A DNA stretch of 64,000 bases from Candidatus Bathyarchaeum tardum. Lineage in GTDB: Archaea > Thermoproteota > Bathyarchaeia > Bathyarchaeales > Bathyarchaeaceae. The notes beneath the pieces are model-generated. The model was given only the letters and a program-made list of their open reading frames with translations. It was not told the DNA's origin and did no database searches. Location: NCBI GenBank assembly GCA_029762755.1, contig JARVGH010000001.1, positions 124,001 through 188,000 of the forward strand, in the 5' to 3' direction. Made by a program: the position numbers and the translations under genes. Positions 8,540 through 16,496 of this stretch are shown piece after piece (position 1 is the first letter of the stretch; each line of letters opens with the position of its first letter).

Positions 8540-8935
8540 GTGCAAATTAAACATAAAGGGTTGGAGATTAGATTGGACGAGAAATCTCTAGTTTTTGGGG
8601 TTTCATATGCGATTGACAGCCTAATCATGGCGTTGCTTAAAGAAAATATACCTTTGAATTTGGACGAGGATTATTATGTAAACATTTCTCCTCCACCGAT
8701 TCCTAACCCTATTGATTTTGGGGATGCAGTTATTTCTGGAATATTTGTTGACGTGACTGAAGATTGGATCAAAGCCGCCATTCGCTGGCTTCGAGATCGA
8801 GAAAATGAGCATATGGGCAAACCAAAAATGCAAATTTGCATAGATGGCAACCTTCTTAATGTGAATGTTCAGGATTTGGAAATCTTGTTAGATGTTTTGA
8901 AACGATGTGCCGAAAAAAAGCGAGCAAAAAAATGA
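8540..8935 (+). CDS. Hypothetical soluble protein
   Basis: A 131-aa protein from a GTG at 8540. It is acidic with alternating beta and helical stretches, a Pro-rich turn (SPPPIPNPIDFGD) near the middle and a basic end (RCAEKKRAKK). The repeated register of short hydrophobic strands (MQIKHKGLEIRLD near the start, MQICIDGNLLNVNVQDLEIL near the end) suggests two similar halves. No family recognised, no membrane segment. Confidence 0.5.
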   Translation: MQIKHKGLEIRLDEKSLVFGVSYAIDSLIMALLKENIPLNLDEDYYVNISPPPIPNPIDFGDAVISGIFVDVTEDWIKAAIRWLRDRENEHMGKPKMQICIDGNLLNVNVQDLEILLDVLKRCAEKKRAKK

Positions 8936-8955
8936 GCTTGGTTGTCTTTTAGTTA

Positions 8956-9163
8956 GTTGATGATTTGATTTTGGCAACGATGCCAGCGATTCCTCAATAT
9001 GCTGTTGAAGAAGTCCTGGGATAATTTATGGTTCCAGCACCCGAACCTGTGGTGCGGGAGGAAGAATAATCTCTAGTTTTCAAGCTCTTACTGGGGGGGG
9101 GGAAAAGCCACAGCTTATGCTGAAGAAATTGAAAAAGTCCGCAAGGAAGCTTTAGACGATTAA
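8956..9163 (+). pseudogene. Degenerate coding remnant before pilin gene
   Basis: Translation gives protein-like pieces in shifting frames: LVDDLILATMPAIPQYAVEE, then FMVPAPEPVVREEE, and after a run of ten G a third piece KATAYAEEIEKVRKEALDD that ends in TAA at 9161. Two in-frame stops and a frame change at the G run interrupt it. It looks like a decayed gene of about 70 codons. I cannot name the parent. The rest of the gap to 9433 holds only a 21-codon frame and the pilin promoter. Confidence 0.3.
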
Positions 9164-9433
9164 AAAACAAAAGCCAGAAAACTGGGCGCTAATGGGTTTT
9201 TGTCTATGGATTTTGAAACTTCTGAAGTTCTTAAGGGCTTATTTTTGGTAACGGCTATGGATCTGCTGTGAAATTATCTTAACTGCTTTTTGTACGCTTT
9301 TTGTTGTTAGTTTTTTTGGGTTTTTATGTTTTTAGTGAATCTATAACATAATATATGATGTATTGAGTCATAAGATTTAAATTGTGTTTTGGTGTACTTC
9401 TCTTAGACACCGGGAAGGAGGGAAATACCAAAA

Positions 9434-9853
9434 ATGAAAAACTTCCTTAAAACTAAAGAAGCAATAAGTCCAGTTACAGCAGCAATCGCTGTCATTACTG
9501 GAATGGTCGCAATCGCTATTCTAGTCGCAGTGTTGATGGGCTCAATAGCCAGCAATCAAATCTTGAACAAAGAACTTGCTGTTTCTAATGTTGTTTTTAC
9601 TACTGGTGATTATTCTTCTGGGCGGATAGTTATGAATGTGAATAATCCGGCTGCTTCCGATGCTACAATAGTAATGATTAAAGTCAATGGTCAAGATTCA
9701 AATTCTTGGACAGCGGGAACTTCAAGCACAATTCCTGCTGGAGCCTCTGAAACTTTCACCATTAATCAGGTTGTATCTGCTGGAACTCCATACACTGTAG
9801 AAATGTACGACACCAAAGGAACCCTACGCGCCTCATACACTGGCACAGCATAA
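9434..9853 (+). CDS. Archaeal type IV pilin-like protein
   Basis: A 139-aa secreted protein with a class III leader: a short basic N-terminus (MKNFLKTK), then AISPVTAAIAVITGMVAIAILVAVLMGS, the hydrophobic helix of archaeal pilins processed by a prepilin peptidase (cleavage expected just before or at the A-I-S-P-V stretch). The rest is a beta-rich domain (VSNVVFTTGDYSSGRIVMNVNN; SETFTINQVV) suited to an extracellular subunit. GGGAAGGAGGGAAA upstream is a very strong ribosome-binding site, which fits an abundant protein. Confidence 0.85.
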   Translation: MKNFLKTKEAISPVTAAIAVITGMVAIAILVAVLMGSIASNQILNKELAVSNVVFTTGDYSSGRIVMNVNNPAASDATIVMIKVNGQDSNSWTAGTSSTIPAGASETFTINQVVSAGTPYTVEMYDTKGTLRASYTGTA

Positions 9854-9932
9854 ACTCTCTAATCTTTTCTTTTTCTTTTTTCAAAAAGGCAATTAAGCCT
9901 GACTCTTTATAGTAATAACAAGGGATAATGTT

Positions 9933-10298
9933 TTGCCTATCTGGACTTGCCCAAATCCAAACTGCCAATTCGACAAAGAACTACAACCAAACCAAAACTG
10001 TCCTTCATGTGGAGAATCTGCAGACGAATTCAACTTCAGTGAGGCAGGAGATTTAATAAAACAAAAACTTGCCGCAAAAAAACAAACACAAACAGCTAAA
10101 CAAATAAAACAAGTCCCTAATCGTATAAAGTATTGCCCGAGGTGTGGTTCAACCAAGGTTTTTTGGGGTTCGGGGCTTCCTCAATTGTGGTCACTTTGGG
10201 AATGCAAAAACTGCGGATACAAAGGCGCCCTCATTCTTGAAGACGGTAAACTCGGACAAAAATTGCGGGAAGAATGGCAGAAAACTGTCAAATCTTGA
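9933..10298 (+). CDS. Double zinc-ribbon protein
   Basis: A 121-aa protein with two zinc ribbons. The first is at residues 4-25 (CPNPNCQF... CPSCG), the second at 69-98 (CPRCGSTKVFWGSG... WECKNCGYKG). A Lys/Gln-rich linker joins them. TTG 9933 is preceded by AAGGGA about 6 bases upstream. The second ribbon resembles those of archaeal TFIIS/RPB9-like or DUF-type small proteins, so nucleic-acid or protein contact is likely, but no specific function can be assigned. Confidence 0.7.
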   Translation: MPIWTCPNPNCQFDKELQPNQNCPSCGESADEFNFSEAGDLIKQKLAAKKQTQTAKQIKQVPNRIKYCPRCGSTKVFWGSGLPQLWSLWECKNCGYKGALILEDGKLGQKLREEWQKTVKS

Positions 10299-10430
10299 TT
10301 TAATGTTGGGTTGTTTTTTGTTCATTTGTTTGATTTCAGTGGGACAAAAGCTTATACCGCGTTTCATGTTATAACGTGAAGTAAAACATTTGTGAATATT
10401 TACTTTGGTTTCTAACGTTTGGGTGATAAA

Positions 10431-11921
10431 ATGGCTGACAAATTCATGATAATTATTGGAGCTGGCCTTGGGGGTTTATCTGCGGGCTGTTATGGGCAAA
10501 TGAACGGTTATGCAACCAAAATTTTTGAACGGCAACCTAACAGCGGTGGGGTTTGTGTTTCTTGGAAACGTAAAGGCTACGTGTTTGATTATGCTGTTCA
10601 CAATCTGTTTGGTATTGTTCCTGGAACTTCAGATTACCACATTTGGAAGGAACTCGGTGCCCTTGATGGTCTTCAAACTTATAGTTTCAAAGAATTTGTT
10701 CAAGTCGAAACTCCAGAGGGAAAAAAGTTTATTGTTTACACGGACTTGGACAAGCTACAAAACCATATGAACCAGCTCTCCCCCTCAGACAAACACAAAA
10801 TTAACGAGTTTGTCAAAGCCTGTCGTCGTTTCAGGGGTTACGACCTGTTTGCTGGCATGACGGGGGGAATGGGGGCTAAGCTTCGGTTGTTGCCTGTTTT
10901 GCGTTCAGTGATGAAGTACAGCAAAATAACCACCGAAGATTTTGCCAAAAACTTCAGTGACCCCTTTTTGCAAAAAGCCTTTGCAACAATACAGTACGAC
11001 CTTTCTGGCGTGCCCGTGTTGATTCCCATGATTTTTATGGCTGCTATGAGCAAAGGAGACGCGGGCTGGCCTGTTGGGGGATCGTCTGCCCTTGCTTCTA
11101 ACATCGAAAAAAGTTACCTAAATTTGGGAGGCCATATCTCTTTTCGTTCCCGCGTGGATAAAATTTTGGTTGAAAACAACAAAGCCGTTGGGGTTCAACT
11201 GGAGGATGGGTCAAAACATTTTGCTGATCTTATTGTTTCTGCAGCCGACGGTTACGCCACCATTTTTGATATGTTGCAGGGAAATTACGTCAACGATTCT
11301 ATTCGTACATATTATGATTCCTATCCCAAGACTATGCCTTTTGGGTTGGAAATCTATTACGGACTAAACCAACAGTTCGATGGTGAGCCCCATGCTTTGG
11401 TGCTTTTCCAAGATGAGCCAATCACCATTGAGGACAGAGAATACGACCGGTTAGACGTTGAAGTTTTCAATTTTGATTCGTCCTTTGCTGGTTCAGGCAA
11501 AACCGTGGTTAAAGTGGTGGTAGACTCAGCTTATGATTACTGGCAAAACCTGTCAGCTGACAAAGATGCATACAATAACCAGAAAAAGCGGCTGGCAGAC
11601 CAAGTGGCAGAAAGGTTAAACAAACGGTTTGCCGGGTTCAAAAACAGCATCGAAGCCGTGGACGTGGTAACTCCCGTTTCTGTGGTGCATTGGACTGGAG
11701 GTTATCGAGGTTTTTGTCTGCCTTGGCCTGCTCCTGAACAAATTTCTGGGGAAGTATCAAAAAACGGGGTAAGCAAAACCCTCCCGGGACTAGAAAACTT
11801 CTATATGGTAGGACAATGGGCCGTCGGCATGAACGGCCTAGGCACCGCCGCACATTCAGGACGAAACCTAATAAAACAACTCTGCAAAAACGACAACAAA
11901 AAATTCAAAACAACTCTTTAA
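10431..11921 (+). CDS. FAD-dependent oxidoreductase, phytoene desaturase-like
   Basis: A 496-aa flavoprotein of the CrtI/retinol-saturase superfamily. It has the dinucleotide fold IIIGAGLGGLSAGCYGQ at the N-terminus, then GGVCVSWKRKGYVFDYAVH (substrate-side conserved stretch), PVGGSSALASNIEKSYLNLGG in the middle, and a C-terminal FAD segment YMVGQWAVGMNGLGTAAHSGRN. Start ATG 10431 follows GGGTGAT. Family members desaturate or saturate isoprenoid chains; in archaea this could be carotenoid, quinone or lipid side-chain saturation. It has no pathway neighbours, so the substrate is open. Confidence 0.82.
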   Translation: MADKFMIIIGAGLGGLSAGCYGQMNGYATKIFERQPNSGGVCVSWKRKGYVFDYAVHNLFGIVPGTSDYHIWKELGALDGLQTYSFKEFVQVETPEGKKFIVYTDLDKLQNHMNQLSPSDKHKINEFVKACRRFRGYDLFAGMTGGMGAKLRLLPVLRSVMKYSKITTEDFAKNFSDPFLQKAFATIQYDLSGVPVLIPMIFMAAMSKGDAGWPVGGSSALASNIEKSYLNLGGHISFRSRVDKILVENNKAVGVQLEDGSKHFADLIVSAADGYATIFDMLQGNYVNDSIRTYYDSYPKTMPFGLEIYYGLNQQFDGEPHALVLFQDEPITIEDREYDRLDVEVFNFDSSFAGSGKTVVKVVVDSAYDYWQNLSADKDAYNNQKKRLADQVAERLNKRFAGFKNSIEAVDVVTPVSVVHWTGGYRGFCLPWPAPEQISGEVSKNGVSKTLPGLENFYMVGQWAVGMNGLGTAAHSGRNLIKQLCKNDNKKFKTTL

Positions 11922-12011
11922 AATGAACCAATCCGGTTTGTGTTTTCCTGTTTGATGAGGGTCAATCATTTTAATTCAGTACGGCTCAAAATGTATGGGC
12001 TGCTGTTTTCA

Positions 12012-12065
12012 AAAAAATGTTGTTTTCAACATACATATTGTATTTCTATTATTGTTCTAATCTTC
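12012..12065 (+). repeat. Dispersed intergenic element, copy D (weak)
   Basis: An A-run followed by TGTTGTTTTCAACATAC, then an AT-rich stretch with TATTATTG. The first half matches the GGTTGTTTTCAACAT core of the copies at 20301 and 22014; the second half is poorly conserved. It precedes the broken membrane-protein gene at 12164. Confidence 0.3.
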
Positions 12066-12163
12066 TATTTGTTGTGTTCAGCAACGAAGATAGAATAGTT
12101 TTTTTTACTCAACAAAGAGTGTGTAATTCACTTAATTCTTTGATTGAAGGGGGCAACACCTAA

Positions 12164-12449
12164 ATATTTTCTGAAGAGATTGTTGGTGTTGTATTAATTT
12201 CCTCTTTTGGGTACGTTGTTACGGGGGCATTACTCTTGATGGTGTACGGTCTACTACGCTGGCGCAAACTACCCTTAACTTTTCATCACGCAGCCTATTT
12301 GGTCGGGGGCGCTTTCATCATGGGAGGGGGTTCTTTACGGTTTGGAATAATCCAAGACCAAATTCACCTAGTACCTTGCACTATTTTTCATAGCCCAAGG
12401 CACACTGTTAATGATTCTGGGATATTACAAAGAAAAACAAAAACCCTAG
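12164..12449 (+). pseudogene. Frameshifted small membrane protein
   Basis: From 12164 the frame encodes two membrane helices (IVGVVLISSFGYVVTGALLL; HHAAYLVGGAFIMGGGSL) but has no good start codon before ATG 12239. Near 12375-12385 the protein-like frame jumps: the continuing frame reads non-protein-like sequence, while another frame gives ALFFIAQGTLLMILGYYKEK and ends at TAG 12447. Together they describe a three-helix membrane protein broken by an indel around GTACCTT. A sequencing error is the alternative. Confidence 0.45.
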
Positions 12450-12591
12450 GGGGGAATAGTTTTGAATAAATCAACATTGAATACTTTTTGTGTTTTTGTT
12501 ATCAGTTTTTGGGTGTTCCGCCAAGGAACGAAAGTGTTCCTCCGCCAGAGCTAATAATCAATTCTGGGTAGTAGGTTTGTTGGTGAAAAAT

Positions 12592-13671
12592 ATGAAAATC
12601 AGAATAACTCTATTGGCAATCGCTCTAACGGGGCTGATTGCAGGAATTGCTTTCGCTGGTCCTCTGGTACTGTCTGAACTCGATGTTAGACCATGGACGC
12701 ATCATGTACAAGGTGAAACTGTAGATTTTGAAATCGCGGCAATATTCGCCAACTTTACTGTAGTTAATCCAGAGTCCGAAGTAACTGACATGTCAATTAA
12801 TTACCAAGTTTGGATTAACATAACTAATCCCTCTGAGTTGGGTGCAACTTTGCGACATTTGGATTTTGCGGCAGCAGAAGAAATAACCGCTTTCTCCGGA
12901 TATCCTTTGATGGGCACTAACAGTTCTGGCGGATGGGGTTGGAAAGCTGAAGGTGCATTAGTTGACGGCAAATGGTACAACCTCACATGGGTGAATGGGA
13001 CCTATCCCCATTTTGACCGGGATGGTAACATGGAGCCGTCTCTTTTCGAGATTCCTTGGCAGACTGGTTACTGGATGGAAGGGGTTCAACTCTGCCAAAG
13101 ACATGTTGGTGGAACCGTTGTTGCAACTTATCTGAACATGAACGGAACTTGGACCGACGTTACTGGCAGAATCGAAATCGAAGATCCCGAACCTGGAAAC
13201 GGCTTTATGGTCAAGAACAGTATCGCCAATCAGTTTAGAATATTCCAAACCTACATGCCCGGGTTCACTGATACTGAAGACGAAGATAATAACATACCTG
13301 ACTTTCTATTGACTGATATGGAAATTCTTTGTGGTGATGGATACTTTGATAACTACTGGGAGCCCGGAGAATCTCGAATAATTTTGGTTGAAGGCACTCA
13401 ACGTTTCGGTTCATGGACAAAGTTTAGTCCAGTTGATTTGCTCGATTCTGGTACTATATATTTCAAGACATCAACCGCTAACAGTGCAGACATTGAATTC
13501 TGGCTGGGAAACAACACTGTTCAAGATAACTGGTCCGATTCTGCTGAACTAAAATCTGTGGAGCTCACAAAAGTCAATAACTCCTACCTGTATAACATGG
13601 ATTTGCTGGAAGAATACTCCTTTACTGTTGACCAGTGGAACGCTGAGGTATTTCTTGCCCAAGGTGAGTAA
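12592..13671 (+). CDS. Secreted N-glycosylated protein, unknown
   Basis: A 359-aa exported protein. Start ATG 12592 follows GGTGA and gives a clean signal peptide (MKIRITLLAIALTGLIAGIAFA). The mature part is beta-rich, with many N-x-S/T sites (NFT, NIT, NSS, NLT, NGT, NNT) typical of archaeal surface glycoproteins, plus Trp- and Asp/Glu-rich patches. No family recognised and no C-terminal anchor. One base separates it from the membrane-bound winged-helix gene at 13673, so the pair is co-transcribed and may form a signalling or self-regulating unit. Confidence 0.65.
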   Translation: MKIRITLLAIALTGLIAGIAFAGPLVLSELDVRPWTHHVQGETVDFEIAAIFANFTVVNPESEVTDMSINYQVWINITNPSELGATLRHLDFAAAEEITAFSGYPLMGTNSSGGWGWKAEGALVDGKWYNLTWVNGTYPHFDRDGNMEPSLFEIPWQTGYWMEGVQLCQRHVGGTVVATYLNMNGTWTDVTGRIEIEDPEPGNGFMVKNSIANQFRIFQTYMPGFTDTEDEDNNIPDFLLTDMEILCGDGYFDNYWEPGESRIILVEGTQRFGSWTKFSPVDLLDSGTIYFKTSTANSADIEFWLGNNTVQDNWSDSAELKSVELTKVNNSYLYNMDLLEEYSFTVDQWNAEVFLAQGE

Positions 13672-13672
13672 A

Positions 13673-14122
13673 ATGACCAAGCCGTTGTCTGATGAGCTAG
13701 AAGGAAACACCTTGCAGGTTTACTCTTTTGTCATCAAAGAGTCTCGACCCGTAGGTCCCCGGGAGGTTATGCGGGGTGCGGGTCTGAGCAGTCCCAGTGT
13801 AGCTTATCGACAACTGCAAAAATTGGAAAACCTTGGGTTAATTGAAAAAAACGAGCTAGGAGAATACATCGTACGGGAAAAAACTGGAGTTGCTGGTCAT
13901 GTATGGATTGGCAAAACTTTGGTTCCCCGTATGGTGTTTTATTCCTTCTTTTTTATGGGAATATTGCTGGCAGAAATCATCCTAGTAGCAATGCAACTGT
14001 TCGTTAACCATCAGACAATCAGCCTTGGAATCTGGTACTCCATACTCATAACCGCAGTTTCTATGACTATATTCCTAACCGAAGGAATCCTAACAACAAA
14101 ACACAAAAAAACCACAGAATAA
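13673..14122 (+). CDS. Winged-helix protein with two TM helices
   Basis: A 149-aa membrane-bound DNA-binding protein. Residues 8-70 form a winged helix (LQVYSFVIKESRPVGPREV, LSSPSVAYRQLQKLENLGLI, then the wing GEYIVRE); residues about 83-112 and 118-142 are two membrane helices. This cytosolic-HTH plus two-helix architecture is common in archaeal one-component regulators of surface proteins. ATG 13673 follows AAGGTGA at the end of the upstream secreted-protein gene. It probably senses the envelope, possibly the co-transcribed secreted protein. Confidence 0.75.
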   Translation: MTKPLSDELEGNTLQVYSFVIKESRPVGPREVMRGAGLSSPSVAYRQLQKLENLGLIEKNELGEYIVREKTGVAGHVWIGKTLVPRMVFYSFFFMGILLAEIILVAMQLFVNHQTISLGIWYSILITAVSMTIFLTEGILTTKHKKTTE

Positions 14123-14254
14123 CCCAAAACAAACTTTACAATTTTCCATTTTTTGTTTAGGCGTAAACTTTTGCCTGATCTCAAAACTAAATGTCGTGCT
14201 GAAAAATTGCAAATTATTTAAATCTCTATCGTTATCGGGTCTGTAGGAATCTGT

Positions 14255-15058
14255 ATGACGCGATTTGTTGCTGTAGTTGGGACAAAACAATCAGAAAAAA
14301 CAACTATTATCAAAAATGTTGTTTCAATTCTCAATAATCGAGGCTACCATGTAGCTACAATCAAAGAATTGTCTTGCACCCAAACAAATGATGGACCTGC
14401 TGAACCAACCACAGGTGTTTGGAAAAAAGATGAAACAGGTGCAGAAACAGTTGTTGTTCTGCCCCAAAACGAAACAGGACTATTTCTCAAGAGAAGACTT
14501 TCCCTAACTGAGATTGTTCCTTTTTTGAAGAATATGGACTATGTACTTTTAGAAGGCTTTGAGCATGAACAGGTTTTTGCAAAAATAATTGCTGCCAACA
14601 CCAAAGAGGACTTTGAATCCTTTTCCGATGGGCTTGCTATAGCAGTTAGTGGCAAAATTGCAGAATCTTGCTCAGAAATTGTTCAAGAGGGTTTGAAAAT
14701 TCCTGTTTTTAATGCCCTTGAAGACATTGATAAAATCGCTGATGTCATTGAACAAAAAACTTTTCCGATATTGCCAAATCTTGCTGGTTGTGCAACATGC
14801 CATTCTGTTGGTGAATGTGGTTATCTTACATGTTATGAATATGCAAAGGCAATTGTCTCAGGAAAATCTGAGACCATTGGTTGTCCGTTAGATTTGAAAG
14901 ATAATGTAGTTGTTGAGGTGAACGGTGTTAAACTGCCTTTAAAAAATTTCCCTGAGACAATAATCCAAAATTCTCTGCTAGGAATGTTTTCATCCCTTCA
15001 TGGTGTTGAAAAAATTCAGACATTAAAAATCGAAATAAACAACCGCAAATTGTCATGA
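14255..15058 (+). CDS. MobB-like P-loop protein fused to Fe-S domain
   Basis: A 267-aa protein. Residues 1-165 resemble MobB, the GTP-binding partner of molybdopterin-guanine dinucleotide synthesis (RFVAVVGTKQSEKTTIIKNV, later LLEGFEHE). Residues 174-215 carry four conserved Cys (C-x2-C, then GECGYLTC, then GCP), which fits a [4Fe-4S] domain. The phosphate loop reads GTKQSEKT, with Glu where the second Gly of GxxxxGKT is expected, so nucleotide binding may be altered. No molybdenum genes are nearby. The fusion suggests maturation or delivery of a metal cofactor. Confidence 0.7.
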   Translation: MTRFVAVVGTKQSEKTTIIKNVVSILNNRGYHVATIKELSCTQTNDGPAEPTTGVWKKDETGAETVVVLPQNETGLFLKRRLSLTEIVPFLKNMDYVLLEGFEHEQVFAKIIAANTKEDFESFSDGLAIAVSGKIAESCSEIVQEGLKIPVFNALEDIDKIADVIEQKTFPILPNLAGCATCHSVGECGYLTCYEYAKAIVSGKSETIGCPLDLKDNVVVEVNGVKLPLKNFPETIIQNSLLGMFSSLHGVEKIQTLKIEINNRKLS

Positions 15059-15312
15059 TTTGTCAATTTGAAAGTTTCATTAGTCCATCCATTTTTTTTA
15101 ATATATTCTATACTCTTCAGAAGATCCATTTGTTGCCTCTTGTGGGGTGGGCAAATCATCGGAGCAACAATAGTTTTAGGTTACGCATAAACCTCGATGC
15201 TTGGAAAAGTGACCCAAATAAAAAACTAGTCCAATAAATCATTTTGTTCGAACTATTTTGAGGAAAATCTTAAAAACAAAATCATCAGCATTGATTTTAT
15301 AGGGGTGTTGTA

Positions 15313-15843
15313 TTGCAGCTATTAGGGTTATTTCTTCTAATTCTGAACTTTGGTAGTATAGTTGCTCCTGTTGCGGGAGTAGCAATTATTCATTACGAAA
15401 ATATTATAGAAGTAGTTATGCCCCCTGAAATTGAAAACATTGTTGATGAAACAGTCAATGCAGCTTCATCATTTGAAATGCCCCAGTTTCTTGGAGCAGT
15501 ATGGGATGAAGATTCGTACACTTCTGACATTACTTTTAGTTTTACAAATACATTCGCTTTTAACTTAACACTAAATCAAGTTTCGGCATATATCAAATGC
15601 ACCGAGCATGGTGTTCCTTTGGGTTCTGCTGCTCTTAGCGAAAAAGTGCACCTGATACCGACAGAAACAAAAATTATTACAGTAATTTTCACGTGGACCG
15701 AAGAAGCTGAAAACCATTTCGCAACTGAGCATTCTGATGAATTAAGTGTTGATGTCACTTTATCTAATCTAGTTTTAGATGTTAGTGGAATTACCATTGA
15801 AACTCCCGAACAAATTGTATTGAGCATTCCAACTGTTGCATAA
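15313..15843 (+). CDS. Membrane-anchored LEA14-like beta protein
   Basis: A 176-aa protein with an N-terminal hydrophobic helix (about residues 3-24) followed by a beta-sandwich-like domain: FSFTNTFAFNLTLNQVSAYIKC, then LIPTETKIITVIFTWTEEA. This order of a Thr/Asn-rich strand, a variable loop and a second long strand resembles LEA14/WHy-type domains, though identity is not certain. TTG 15313 has AGGGGTG upstream. It is followed 3 bases later by a four-helix membrane protein, so the two likely act together. Confidence 0.55.
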   Translation: MQLLGLFLLILNFGSIVAPVAGVAIIHYENIIEVVMPPEIENIVDETVNAASSFEMPQFLGAVWDEDSYTSDITFSFTNTFAFNLTLNQVSAYIKCTEHGVPLGSAALSEKVHLIPTETKIITVIFTWTEEAENHFATEHSDELSVDVTLSNLVLDVSGITIETPEQIVLSIPTVA

Positions 15844-15846
15844 CTG

Positions 15847-16446
15847 GTGAAAATTGTGTTACAATTTAACAAAATGAACTGGGTTGGTATAATTGCAGGT
15901 GCAACAATAATTGTTGTTCTGGTAGCATCATTTGTTGTCCCGTGGTGGCACTTAATTGTTGGCGACAACTTAGTAGAAGCAAAAGTTTCACCAGTAAACA
16001 CATACTTCAATTTTGTCGGAGATTCCTTTACTATACCTTTGATATGGGCACTAAACATTGCAAGCATAATATCTTTGGCAGCAGGCGGAATAACCATGCT
16101 AGTTTATTCTATTAAACCCGAAGAAACATATTCTAAACGTTTACTGGATTTTGCTTATAAAAAACCATTATATTCTGTAGTGTTTTTCTTAGTTGGCTTA
16201 TTTGCAACAACTTATCTGGTAAAATCTCTTTTCAGCTTCGAAGTTCCATTAATCGGTTCAATAACCTCTGTAATGCCTTCCGATATGACACAAGGAGCAA
16301 CAGTAAGCATCTTAATGACTGCCGAATTCATTTGGCCTTTTTGGATAGCATTAATTGCAGCAGCTTTGTGTATAGTTGCAAAGTTTTATCACAAAAAAAT
16401 AGTAACCCTGCCTGCCTCTTCCTCGGTTACTGAAAAAACTCAATAA
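15847..16446 (+). CDS. Four-TM membrane protein, unknown
   Basis: A 199-aa membrane protein with helices at about residues 13-35, 62-83, 99-121 and 148-178. It begins with GTG 15847, three bases after the upstream stop, so it is in an operon with the anchored beta-domain protein. The first loop faces outward and contains HLIVGDNLVEAKVSPVN. No family recognised. Confidence 0.6.
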   Translation: MKIVLQFNKMNWVGIIAGATIIVVLVASFVVPWWHLIVGDNLVEAKVSPVNTYFNFVGDSFTIPLIWALNIASIISLAAGGITMLVYSIKPEETYSKRLLDFAYKKPLYSVVFFLVGLFATTYLVKSLFSFEVPLIGSITSVMPSDMTQGATVSILMTAEFIWPFWIALIAAALCIVAKFYHKKIVTLPASSSVTEKTQ

Positions 16447-16496
16447 TCTCAACTCACGTTTAAAATAAAAAAAGTTAATTCCAAATTTGGAATATT

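Noticed and set aside
9203-9272. 21-codon frame MDFETSEVLKGLFL before the pilin promoter
   Set aside because: Too short, no ribosome-binding site; probably part of the decayed stretch or chance.
12496-12545. GTTCC-GCCAA-GGAAC palindromic cluster upstream of 12592
   Set aside because: The short stem lies inside an open frame extension and has no copy elsewhere; not enough for a regulatory call.
15055-15237. 60-codon frame overlapping the end of the MobB-like gene
   Set aside because: Starts within the stop of the previous gene but has no start signal and no protein-like pattern; likely chance.
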